A DNA stretch of 6,055 bases from Desulfohalobiaceae bacterium. Its GTDB lineage: Bacteria; Desulfobacterota; Desulfovibrionia; Desulfovibrionales; Desulfothermaceae. The notes beneath the pieces are model-generated. The model was not told the DNA's origin. It worked only from the letters and a program-made list of their open reading frames with translations, and ran no database searches. Shown here piece after piece: positions 1 through 5,656 of this stretch. The stretch is taken from the NCBI GenBank assembly GCA_021737115.1, contig JAIPER010000236.1, forward strand, positions 1 through 6,055, in the 5' to 3' direction. Numbering within the stretch: the stretch's first letter is position 1; each line of letters starts with the position of its first letter. Made by a program: the position numbers and the translations under genes.

Positions 1-742
1 TCCCCCCGGGAGAAGTGACTCCGAGAGGGTCGGGATCGATTCTGTCGGCATTGACCGGCGCGGTCCCGTAGAAGATGGTCTGTCCGTCAATGTTGTTTGC
101 AGTGGCCGTTCCGTCGTCCTTTGCGCCGAATACGCCGTTCCCGTCGATAAAAGCCCCGCTATGGGTCGTAAGATCGTCATTGGAGCCGACATCGGCTTCA
201 TGGGTGGAATTGAAGGAAGCATGAGTCGGATCGCTGATCCAGGGTACGGAGCTGCCGCTGTCGTAGCTCTGGGTACTGCCACCGCTCTTGGCGTCGAGCT
301 TGCTATCTCCAAAGGCCGCAAAGTTGATGGCAGATTCCCTGGCAAAGGTTACCTTCAAAACAGATTCTGATGAATTGCCTGGGCCGTATCCGGTACTGGT
401 AAAGGAATATCCGTTTGCGGCAATTTTTGTTATCCCTGAAATCGTGAAGGAGAAATCGTTTGGCACCACATAGGAAAGAGTGACATTGCGTCCAATGCTC
501 CCCGGCAGAGAGAATGTTCCGTTTTGCAGTCCTGTCTCGATTTTCGACAGGGCATAGTTGACCCCGGTTTCTCCGTCATAAAATGCCCTGACGTTTGATT
601 TATAGTTTCGGCCGATGTGCAGATCTGTGGTTGTAAGAATTGTAGCGGTCCCTCCCAGCAAAGAAAGTATAGCCAGAAGGATGAGTGAAGTGGCCAGGGC
701 GGCACCACTTTGCGATGAGTAACTTGCAGGTTGTCCTTTCAT
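1..742 (-). CDS. PilX-like minor pilin, second tandem copy (partial, C-terminus beyond window)
   Basis: An open frame of 247 codons runs leftward from an ATG at 742 without a stop to the window edge. An AAGGA Shine-Dalgarno (750-754) sits 7 nt upstream, supporting the start. The protein begins with a 13-residue leader ending QSG, then the hydrophobic helix starting AALATSLILLAILSLLGG and the segment TTTDLHIGRNYKSNVRAFY, the pattern of PilX N-terminal domains. The position equivalent to pilin Glu5 is Thr, consistent with PilX/GspK-type pseudopilins, which lack that Glu. It aligns along its whole visible length with the neighbouring gene at 905-2179, sharing TFAR(E/D)xAINFA(A/V)FGD near residue 130 and RIDPDPLGV at residues 234-242. 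By family it is an inner-membrane pilin assembled into a type IV pilus tip or priming complex. It is the last visible gene of the operon. The C-terminal domain is not visible. Confidence 0.87.
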   Translation of the reverse strand, partial: MKGQPASYSSQSGAALATSLILLAILSLLGGTATILTTTDLHIGRNYKSNVRAFYDGETGVNYALSKIETGLQNGTFSLPGSIGRNVTLSYVVPNDFSFTISGITKIAANGYSFTSTGYGPGNSSESVLKVTFARESAINFAAFGDSKLDAKSGGSTQSYDSGSSVPWISDPTHASFNSTHEADVGSNDDLTTHSGAFIDGNGVFGAKDDGTATANNIDGQTIFYGTAPVNADRIDPDPLGVTSPGG

Positions 743-829
743 CTATAGATCCTTGATCCTGTTCAGATACGAATCGGTGCTGGAAATCGAGGAAATCTTC
801 AAATCAGAGGGCGTATGGATAAATACAAG

Positions 830-853
830 TTTCCGGAACATCACGGCCGGAAA
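830..853. repeat. Short inverted repeat between the two PilX-like genes
   Basis: A perfect 7-bp inverted repeat (TTTCCGG at 830-836, CCGGAAA at 847-853) with a 10-nt loop lies in the 162-nt gap between the PilX-like genes. On the operon strand it is not followed by a T-run, so it is unlikely to be an intrinsic terminator. It could stabilise or process the operon mRNA, or be chance. Confidence 0.25.
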
Positions 854-904
854 ACAAGCTGCAGCAGCTGCCCATGACGTAGCTTGACTTTTCCCCGTTC
901 ACGA

Positions 905-2179
905 TCACAATGGGCCATGGAGATCGCGCCAGGACGTCAGTGAGATATTTTTTGAAATATATTCATTTGTTATGCCTATATCAAAGTATATGTCTACGGA
1001 ATTAATTATCTCTGTTTCATGGGCCAGGATAGCCCCGTAAATATCCGCTGAGTTATCCATTCTGACGGTGATATAGGGAGCATAAATCAATCCTGAAAAC
1101 TCAACATCATTGCCGATTGAAATTTTATCGGTATCATTCTGGGAATTGGCGAAGATGGAAAAATCCCTGGGTCTGCCGGTCGCTCCTGCATCGGTATTCT
1201 TGAAATTCGATCCGGTGACGGCATCGATCTCTCCGGTCAGGTAGATGTAGGCCGGCCCACTGCTTGTATCGATATTCAAAGTGGCGCTATTTGCGAGTCT
1301 GATGTCATGGAAATAGTAGTTGGCTCCTCCCGGCTTTCCCGGCAGGGTGGCATTTTGTCCGTTCCCCAGAGTCAGATCGTCCCCTGTTATGGCCCCGCTT
1401 GGAAACGTGCCGTTGCTGTTATCATTCGTAATTCTGTAAGATGTAAAGTTCGGGGCATATTCTCCGTCAACCACGCCCAGAGGGTCAGGGTCGATACGTT
1501 CGATATCCTCTCCGTTTGTTCCTGAAACGATTCCTCCGTGATCAGTAAGCCTCCCATCGTTGCCTAAGGGGTCTTCGCCGAGGGCTACGTCTCCATCCAC
1601 TACGCAGCTGTTTCGCAGGATGACTGATTCGTTTGATCCTGTATTCCCTTGCCCGGTTGAATTAGCCGGGGAAGGATTCGTGACTACAGACGAGTCATAG
1701 CTGTAAATTCCCGCTGTGTTTCCGACATCGACCTTTTTATCGCCAAAGACGGCAAAATTGATCGCCGGGTCCCTGGCAAAGGTTACATCCAGGATCGATT
1801 TTGAACTTTTTGGACCGCTTCCGGTGCTGCGGAAAGCATACTCCAAGTCTGCAACTTTTGTAATCGATGAAATTGTGAAAGAGAAACCACTGGGCTGTGA
1901 ATAGGAAAGAGTAGAAGCAGCTCCGAGTGTTGCCGGAAGGGCAAAGGTGCTGTTGCTGTTTTGAAGCTCCGCTTCAATTTTAGCCAGCGTATGATTAACT
2001 CCTGCATTCGCCTGGTAAAAAGCGTGTGCGTTGGCTCTGTGATTGCTTCCAATGTGCAGATCGGTTCTGGTCAGCAACAAGAACGTACTCCCGAGTAACG
2101 ATAAGATTATTAAGAACATCAAAGAGGAGGGGAGTGCCGCACCCTCTTCTTTCTTCATTGTGTCTAACAAGTCTTTCAT
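905..2179 (-). CDS. PilX-like minor pilin with C-terminal beta-solenoid-like domain
   Basis: A 424-residue protein with a 13-residue leader (MKDLLDTMKKEEG) followed by a hydrophobic helix, AALPSSLMFLIILSLLG, and RTDLHIGSNHRANAHAFYQ, typical of the PilX N-domain. Pilin Glu5 is replaced by Ser, as expected for PilX/GspK-like subunits. I chose the ATG at 2179 over an in-frame ATG at 2194 because GGAAG lies 8 nt upstream and because it gives the same 13-residue leader as the paralogue at 742. It is much longer than classical Pseudomonas PilX (below 200 residues). The middle is rich in Gly, Asn and Asp, with RIDPDPLGV at residues 228-236. The region around residues 337-400 (containing FSGLIYAP and ADIYGAILA) resembles the C-terminal domain often attached to deltaproteobacterial PilX-like proteins (I believe DUF7305). 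It begins 77 nt after pilW. Probable role: membrane-anchored minor pilin in pilus priming or adhesion. Confidence 0.9.
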   Translation of the reverse strand: MKDLLDTMKKEEGAALPSSLMFLIILSLLGSTFLLLTRTDLHIGSNHRANAHAFYQANAGVNHTLAKIEAELQNSNSTFALPATLGAASTLSYSQPSGFSFTISSITKVADLEYAFRSTGSGPKSSKSILDVTFARDPAINFAVFGDKKVDVGNTAGIYSYDSSVVTNPSPANSTGQGNTGSNESVILRNSCVVDGDVALGEDPLGNDGRLTDHGGIVSGTNGEDIERIDPDPLGVVDGEYAPNFTSYRITNDNSNGTFPSGAITGDDLTLGNGQNATLPGKPGGANYYFHDIRLANSATLNIDTSSGPAYIYLTGEIDAVTGSNFKNTDAGATGRPRDFSIFANSQNDTDKISIGNDVEFSGLIYAPYITVRMDNSADIYGAILAHETEIINSVDIYFDIGITNEYISKNISLTSWRDLHGPL

Positions 2180-2233
2180 GATCGTGACTTCCATTTTTTA
2201 ATAGAAACGCTCACTCTTCTTTTTCTCCTATTT

Positions 2234-2261
2234 TGTAGACGACTTGGTTCTCATGTCTACA
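2234..2261 (-). repeat. Stem-loop at the pilW/pilX-like junction
   Basis: A perfect 7-bp inverted repeat (TGTAGAC at 2234-2240, GTCTACA at 2255-2261, 14-nt loop) overlaps the pilW stop codon (2257-2259). On the operon strand it is followed by ACAAAAT rather than a T-run, so it is not a classic terminator. It may tune mRNA stability or expression of the downstream gene. Confidence 0.3.
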
Positions 2262-3105
2262 TAGACAGATTTGGAGGAGTTACGTAAGAACGGAGCTTTA
2301 TAGTCCGATGGCCGTTATTTTGCGAATAATCAGGGTCGGGCTTTTCGGTCTGGGCTTCCACTGGATTTATCTCGATCGTGTTCCCGGACATTGAAGCGTC
2401 TAGATCAATGATGTTTTCGGCCAGCGGTTGGCGCCCGGCTCCTAGGTTTTCGTTTCTTTTCAGTGTATAAACAGTCCGGGAATTTTCTGTTTCTGAAACG
2501 ATGGAGTAGCTGATGACCTTGGCGATGCTCAGGGTGGTCCCGTTCTGGTAGCTGTTTTTTAAGCCCTGATTGCCTGTGGTGTTTGGGTCGGTATCAATGG
2601 TTAAAGTATCGCTTGAAATGTTGGTTATAAGAGCATTTTCAAGACCGTTCAGGGAAATGACTTTTTTCAGGTTCAGATTGAATTCACCGCCGTGACCTGA
2701 TTGAACTTGAAGTGTCGTGCTCCCGGCGGATACTGCTGAAGAGAGGGTGCTGGCTGGACCATCGAAGCAGGCTGCGATGTGAATGATATCACTTCCCGAA
2801 GCTCCGCTTCCATCCTCAATGGTCACGGCCTTGCTCATGGTCACTCCAGCAACCCAATCGATCCAGCAGGAAAGATTCGATTTGGGCACACCGTAGCCTG
2901 CCATACGAATTTCGCGACTCATAAAATCCATAGCGGCTCGGGCGTTTTGGGTCATTTCAATCAGTTGTTCCTGAACATTGTATGTTTTTAGCTGGGATAG
3001 AAAAATCGTTCCCAGAGAGGCCAGGATCAACAGGGAGATGGTCATGGCTATCAGCAGCTCTGTAAGCGTAAAACCCTTGTCTGTATTATTTGCGGAACTT
3101 GGCAA
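2257..3105 (-). CDS. pilW: PilW-family minor pilin (TTG start)
   Basis: A 282-residue protein with an 11-residue leader (MPSSANNTDKG) cut before Phe12, Glu5 of the mature chain present (FTLTELLIAMTISLL), and the PilW signature downstream of the helix: NARAAMDFMSREIRMAGYGV. Near residue 225 it has GRQPLAENI, a segment typical of PilW C-terminal halves. It should be an inner-membrane minor pilin, processed by prepilin peptidase PilD and acting with PilV, PilX and FimU-type partners to prime type IV pilus assembly. The start is a TTG. No ATG or GTG exists upstream in frame after the pilV stop, and the next Met is inside the transmembrane helix, so TTG is forced. The AGGA at 3112-3115 lies 6 nt before it. 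The gap to pilV is only 11 nt, which implies one transcript. Confidence 0.9.
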   Translation of the reverse strand: MPSSANNTDKGFTLTELLIAMTISLLILASLGTIFLSQLKTYNVQEQLIEMTQNARAAMDFMSREIRMAGYGVPKSNLSCWIDWVAGVTMSKAVTIEDGSGASGSDIIHIAACFDGPASTLSSAVSAGSTTLQVQSGHGGEFNLNLKKVISLNGLENALITNISSDTLTIDTDPNTTGNQGLKNSYQNGTTLSIAKVISYSIVSETENSRTVYTLKRNENLGAGRQPLAENIIDLDASMSGNTIEINPVEAQTEKPDPDYSQNNGHRTIKLRSYVTPPNLSM

Positions 3106-3111
3106 TGATTT

Positions 3112-3115
3112 TCCT
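3112..3115 (-). promoter_or_regulatory. Shine-Dalgarno AGGA supporting the pilW TTG start
   Basis: AGGA on the minus strand, 6 nt before the TTG at 3105 and just 5' of the pilV stop region (3117-3119). It is the only ribosome-binding sequence in this gap and fixes the non-ATG start. Confidence 0.6.
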
Positions 3116-3116
3116 G

Positions 3117-3542
3117 CTATTGAACGAGTATGGTTTTTAATTCGACCTCGTGATTGTCAGAATCCCAGGAGACGTTAACCGTTACGGTTTTCATGCCGGC
3201 CTCAGGTGTATCCACGGCCACGCTTACGCCTCGTCTAAAATCTGAATACGGGCTGGCCAAGGCCGACTTGGCTTCAGACGCGACGTTCAAATAGGATGTT
3301 TTCCGGAGATCTTCCAGCTTGTCCTGGACCAGGGTGGTGGCTACGGTCAGGTCCCGGCTGACCCGGTTGCTTTGAGCTATTCCCACGGTTAAAGCTGCTA
3401 TGCCCAGAAGGCCGACCGAGAGGATAAACATGGCCATCAATACCTCAACCAGAGTGAACCCTTTACTCGTCTGGTGCTCAAATGTTTGTTGTATTTTTTT
3501 GTTTTTCATTTGTCTGCTTGGCTGGATTTTGAAAAAATACAT
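3117..3542 (-). CDS. pilV: PilV-family minor pilin
   Basis: A 141-residue protein (from the ATG at 3542) with the type IV pilin N-methylation motif: KG followed by FTLVEVLMAMFILSVGLLG, with Glu at mature position 5. After the helix comes IAALTVGIAQSNRVSRDLTVA, then TLVQDKLEDLR, a PilV hallmark. The tail VSWDSDNHEVELKTILVQ fits the short C-terminal beta-domain of the family. It is a membrane-anchored minor pilin of the priming/tip complex, processed by prepilin peptidase. The ATG at 3542 lies 3 nt after the stop of the upstream gene, so translational coupling is likely, but no clear Shine-Dalgarno is present. An in-frame ATG at 3509 would give a more usual 17-residue leader (MKNKK start) instead of 28. 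I cannot decide between the two. Confidence 0.9.
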   Translation of the reverse strand: MYFFKIQPSRQMKNKKIQQTFEHQTSKGFTLVEVLMAMFILSVGLLGIAALTVGIAQSNRVSRDLTVATTLVQDKLEDLRKTSYLNVASEAKSALASPYSDFRRGVSVAVDTPEAGMKTVTVNVSWDSDNHEVELKTILVQ

Positions 3543-3545
3543 TCA

Positions 3546-4025
3546 TCAATTTAGTTTTACGCGACCGGTGAGGTTGATGGTTATCGATTTTGAGCCGCTT
3601 GAGTTTTGTATACTGATGGTGCTTCCCGAAGCTGTTCCTCTGGGACGGAATATAGGGTTTGCAGTGGCATTGAATGAGACATCGTAGTATTCGTTCTGAA
3701 TATCCTTGCTGGCGGCAGCTTCGCCGGAATCCTCGTTACCGTCATTGTTGTCGTCATCCAGTATCTTGTATTGATGATTGTTAAGGAAAAAGACTTTGTA
3801 TTCGTTGTTTTCCTTGACCGCCTTCATCCTCGCCCCCATCAGGTCTCCCATGACCATCCGGGTTGCGCCGTTCAAGCGCATGCCCGGCAGCATTGCCAGA
3901 TAGTTCGGTATGGCGATGGCGGCCATGATGGAGAGCACGGCAACCGTTACCAGCAACTCGATGAGGGTGATGCCGGATTGCTGCCCTGGTTTCTCGATAT
4001 ATTTAAGGGTGTTTGAGCGTCTCAT
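3546..4025 (-). CDS. GspH/FimT-type minor pilin (FimU-like), first gene of the operon
   Basis: A 159-residue protein with an 18-residue leader ending QQSG, then ITLIELLVTVAVLSIMAAIAIPNY, a class III signal with Glu at mature position 5. Mature residue 1 is Ile rather than the usual Phe or Met. The helix is followed by a GspH/FimT domain with the conserved FRPRGTASG segment at residues 126-134 and GRVKL at the C-terminus. Between them, residues 91-102 read DDNNDGNEDSGE, with acidic or Asn residues at the spacing of an EF-type Ca2+ loop. In operons with PilV, PilW and PilX this subunit is usually the FimU/FimT pilin, equivalent to GspH of type II secretion. I use the ATG at 4025; a TTG at 4031 is also in frame, and neither has a strong Shine-Dalgarno. 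It lies 25 nt downstream of a strong terminator hairpin, so its expression probably depends on readthrough. Confidence 0.9.
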   Translation of the reverse strand: MRRSNTLKYIEKPGQQSGITLIELLVTVAVLSIMAAIAIPNYLAMLPGMRLNGATRMVMGDLMGARMKAVKENNEYKVFFLNNHQYKILDDDNNDGNEDSGEAAASKDIQNEYYDVSFNATANPIFRPRGTASGSTISIQNSSGSKSITINLTGRVKLN

Positions 4026-4050
4026 AGCCAAGAAATCACTTGTACATAAA

Positions 4051-4092
4051 AAAAACCCATTCTGCGGTCGGCTCCCGCAAGAATGGGTTTTT
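4051..4092 (-). terminator. Strong intrinsic terminator in the leader of the pilin operon
   Basis: On the operon strand, AAAAACCCATTCT (4080-4092) pairs perfectly over 13 bp with AGAATGGGTTTTT (4051-4063). After one bulged base (4079), GCGG/CCGC adds 4 bp (4064-4067 with 4075-4078) around a 7-nt loop. The hairpin runs into eight T residues on the minus strand. It lies about 20 nt before the first pilin start codon, with the operon promoter upstream, so it would stop transcription before the genes unless overridden. On the plus strand it has only a five-T tail and no gene upstream to terminate. Confidence 0.85.
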
Positions 4093-4116
4093 CACAAATG
4101 TGTTCTTACGGCAGCC
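4070..4116 (-). promoter_or_regulatory. Antiterminator helix competing with the leader terminator
   Basis: On the minus strand, GGCTGCCGTAAGAA (4103-4116) can pair with TTCTTGCGGGAGCC (4070-4083): 14 positions with 12 Watson-Crick pairs, one G-U and one mismatch. The second segment is part of the terminator's 5' arm and loop, so the two structures exclude each other. The first segment can also fold into a local hairpin with upstream RNA (4108-4112 with 4122-4126), which would free the terminator. This gives a three-state switch built only from visible complementarity; it has not been folded computationally. Confidence 0.6.
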
Positions 4117-4240
4117 AGACAGCCGTGCCGGGATTTTTCTGAAACCCGGGTTAGGCTCTAGACTTTGTCATACACGTGAAGGTGCATGTCTGCCTTGCAG
4201 CAGAGTCCCATCCTTTCGGATAGTTTACCTTTTACGTGTT
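4117..4240 (-). ncRNA. Structured leader RNA, candidate riboswitch aptamer (c-di-GMP-I-like in part)
   Basis: The 5' end of the leader folds on paper into a three-way junction. The closing stem is ACACGT/ACGTGT (4234-4239 with 4172-4177) plus AAGGT/ACCTT (4227-4231 with 4179-4183). Arm 1 is a 6-bp stem capped by a GAAA tetraloop (4208-4223). Arm 2 is a 5-bp stem, TCTGC/GCAGA (4189-4204). Then come a hairpin CCGGG/CCCGG (4128-4149) and the switch segment. The string GGTAAAC, GAAA-capped stem, GGGAC matches the order and spacing of one arm of c-di-GMP-I (GEMM) riboswitches, which often control pilus genes. The usual GCAAAGCC that should follow is absent, so the class is not established. An RNA-binding protein or leader-peptide mechanism is also possible. 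Confidence 0.5.
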
Positions 4241-4242
4241 AA

Positions 4243-4271
4243 GCTTAATGCAGGCAAAAAAGTTTTGTCAA
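4243..4271 (-). promoter_or_regulatory. Probable sigma70-type promoter of the pilin operon
   Basis: On the minus strand a perfect TTGACA (4266-4271) is followed, after 16-17 nt, by ATTAAG or TTAAGC (4243-4249). This is a poor -10, but it has a TG dinucleotide where an extended -10 would carry it. Transcription would start near 4236-4240, exactly where the closing stem of the leader RNA begins, which supports the call. Confidence 0.55.
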
Positions 4272-4631
4272 GGCTTTTTTTATTGGGAAAGAATATCTGT
4301 CCTTTATGCCTCGTTTTCGGCTTTTTCCGTCGGTAGATTCGCAGACTTGATCACGTGGGCTCGGCACCTTTTTGCTGAAGACAGAGCGGGAAGATCGTTT
4401 TTCGGCCCGAACCCCGAGCCGCAGGCTTGAAAAGGTTTCAGGATTTGGGGTAAGGCCGGGTTTGCGTTCCTTTCCTTTGTTAGCATATTCTGGTATCGTT
4501 TCCGTTGCTTGGCGACAACCGCCCGGTTGGGTCTTTCCCTAATTCTTTTTTTCCCATTATCCAGGAAACCGGGATGCTACCGGGCCGGCAAATCACGACT
4601 TCAACATTGGATGTTTTTTTTGGGAGGAACC
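4272..4631. other. Divergent intergenic region upstream of the MoxR ATPase gene
   Basis: These 360 bases hold no convincing gene. The short open frames here have no ribosome-binding site or recognisable product. A weak promoter candidate for the ATPase gene is TTGCGT (4462-4467) with TATTCT (4486-4491) at 18-nt spacing. A palindrome, CAACCG/CGGTTG with a 2-bp centre, lies at 4516-4529 downstream of it and could be an operator or a leader hairpin. A long-range 7-bp complementarity, GGCTCGG (4358-4364) with CCGAGCC (4414-4420), is also visible but weak. Confidence 0.4.
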
Positions 4632-5486
4632 ATGTACACTGAAGATAACCTGCAAACCCAATTTCAAAACGAAACCAAATACGTCCTGGACGAAGAACTG
4701 GCCCAGATCGTGAATATCTCCATGGCCCTGGAGATGCCCCTGCTCTTAAAAGGCGAACCCGGCACCGGAAAGACCATGCTGGCCCACGCCATTGCCGAAT
4801 CTTTGAAAATGAGGCTTTTGGTGCTCAATGTGAAGTCCACCATGAAGCTCCAGGACACTCTCTATCAGTACGACACCCTGACCAGGCTCAACGACAGCCG
4901 TTTTGCCGACTCGTCCCGTGATGTGAGCAACATCGAGGACTACATCAAAATGGGCAAGATCGGCCAGGCCTTTCGGGCCGATGAGCGGGTCGTTCTGCTC
5001 ATCGATGAAATCGACAAGGCGGACAGCGACTTTCAGGACGACATGCTCGATGTCCTGGACCAGATGGAATTCGACATCATCGAGATCGACAAGACGCTCA
5101 AAGCCAAGCACAGGCCGGTGATCATCATCACCTCCAACGCCAAGAAGGATCTCTCCGAGCCCTTTCTGGGGCGGTGCAACTTTCACCACATCGCCTTTCC
5201 CGAGCCGGACATGATGCGCAGGATCGTCGATGTTCATTTTCCGAAAATAAACGAGGACTTGAAAGACAACTGCATCCAGGCCTTTTACAACATGCGCCGG
5301 GTGCAGGGCATGGAAAAGAAGCCGGCCACCCGGGAGCTCATCAACTGGATCAGGGCCCTTGATCAGGATCCGGACTTCAGTCCCCGCCAGGTCAAAAAGG
5401 GCAGCATCCCCTACCTCGGGGTCCTGTTCAAGAAGAGCAGCGATTACCGGCTGATCAAGGACAACTTATCCCGTTTACGGTCCTAA
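4632..5486 (+). CDS. MoxR-family AAA+ ATPase
   Basis: A 284-residue protein with a complete AAA+ core: Walker A GEPGTGKT at 41-48, Walker B VVLLIDE at 120-126, sensor 1 ITSN at 166-169, and an arginine in PFLGRC (R181) in the arginine-finger position. Order and size fit the MoxR family, ATPases acting as chaperones in complex assembly or metal-cofactor insertion with a VWA-domain partner (for example CoxD with CoxE). The start is the ATG at 4632, preceded by GGGAGG (4622-4627). An ATG at 4509 in the same frame would add 41 residues without family character and has no ribosome-binding site, so I reject it. The gene is divergent from the pilin operon and followed by a VWA gene. Its substrate cannot be inferred; no cofactor-enzyme or dehydrogenase genes are in view. 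GC-rich third positions differ from the pilin genes. Cytoplasmic. Confidence 0.93.
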   Translation: MYTEDNLQTQFQNETKYVLDEELAQIVNISMALEMPLLLKGEPGTGKTMLAHAIAESLKMRLLVLNVKSTMKLQDTLYQYDTLTRLNDSRFADSSRDVSNIEDYIKMGKIGQAFRADERVVLLIDEIDKADSDFQDDMLDVLDQMEFDIIEIDKTLKAKHRPVIIITSNAKKDLSEPFLGRCNFHHIAFPEPDMMRRIVDVHFPKINEDLKDNCIQAFYNMRRVQGMEKKPATRELINWIRALDQDPDFSPRQVKKGSIPYLGVLFKKSSDYRLIKDNLSRLRS

Positions 5487-5618
5487 TTGTTATTCCGAGC
5501 CCTTGGACCTTTGGGGGCAAAGTTGGTATAACTTTTACAACATCAGCAGCCATAAATTGTATTATTGAACTGGAAAGTGTTGATGATTTTTTATAAGAAT
5601 TATTCTTAGATATATAAT
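5487..5618 (+). promoter_or_regulatory. AT-rich gap with possible promoter for the VWA gene
   Basis: MoxR and VWA genes usually abut, but here 221 nt separate them. The first part holds a hairpin CTTTG/CAAAG (5509-5522) without a T-run and a possible promoter TTGGAC (5503-5508) with TATAAC (5527-5532) at 18-nt spacing. The AT-rich second part has a perfect 7-bp palindrome around base 5601 (5594-5608) and an exact TATAAT (5613-5618) with no good -35. The palindrome just before the TATAAT could be an operator. All are weak by themselves. Confidence 0.3.
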
Positions 5619-5650
5619 TACGGGAGGAACAAATCATGGTGACTCCCGTA
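5619..5650 (+). promoter_or_regulatory. Hairpin that would mask a strong Shine-Dalgarno sequence
   Basis: TACGGGAG (5619-5626) and CTCCCGTA (5643-5650) form a perfect 8-bp stem with a 16-nt loop. The 5' arm covers most of the Shine-Dalgarno GGGAGG (5622-5627) and the loop contains the ATG at 5636. Folding would hide the ribosome site; translation of the short ORF would open it, because its codons form the 3' arm. Confidence 0.45.
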
Positions 5651-5656
5651 TCCTAA
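5636..5656 (+). other. Six-codon ORF with strong ribosome site (leader peptide or relic start)
   Basis: ATG at 5636, 8 nt after GGAGG (5623-5627), encodes MVTPVS and stops at TAA 5654-5656. It has a far better ribosome site than the VWA gene that follows and is in the same reading frame, with no other stop before the VWA start at 5708. It may be a translated leader (uORF), or the original start of the VWA gene cut off by a nonsense codon. Confidence 0.3.

Noticed and set aside
430..708. 92-residue minus-strand open frame inside the left PilX-like gene
   Set aside because: It is out of frame with the clear PilX N-domain translation from 742. It has no ribosome-binding site or pilin features, so it is a shadow of the real gene.
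4051..4092. Hairpin as terminator of a plus-strand gene
   Set aside because: No plus-strand gene lies upstream, and the T-run is longer on the minus strand (eight against five).
4040..4336. 98-residue plus-strand open frame across the leader RNA
   Set aside because: It reads straight through the terminator and leader stems in antisense and lacks a ribosome-binding site. The RNA structure explains the sequence better.
4304..4486. 60-residue minus-strand open frame in the divergent intergenic region
   Set aside because: No Shine-Dalgarno, no hydrophobic or domain pattern, and no neighbour context; it is likely chance.
4509..4631. 41-residue N-terminal extension of the MoxR ATPase
   Set aside because: The ATG at 4509 has no ribosome-binding site, while GGGAGG precedes the ATG at 4632. 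The extension has no MoxR-like sequence.
4746..5237. 163-residue antisense open frame opposite the ATPase gene
   Set aside because: It is antisense to the Walker A, Walker B and sensor motifs of a clear MoxR protein, and its own translation has no recognisable domain. It arises from the GC-rich third positions.
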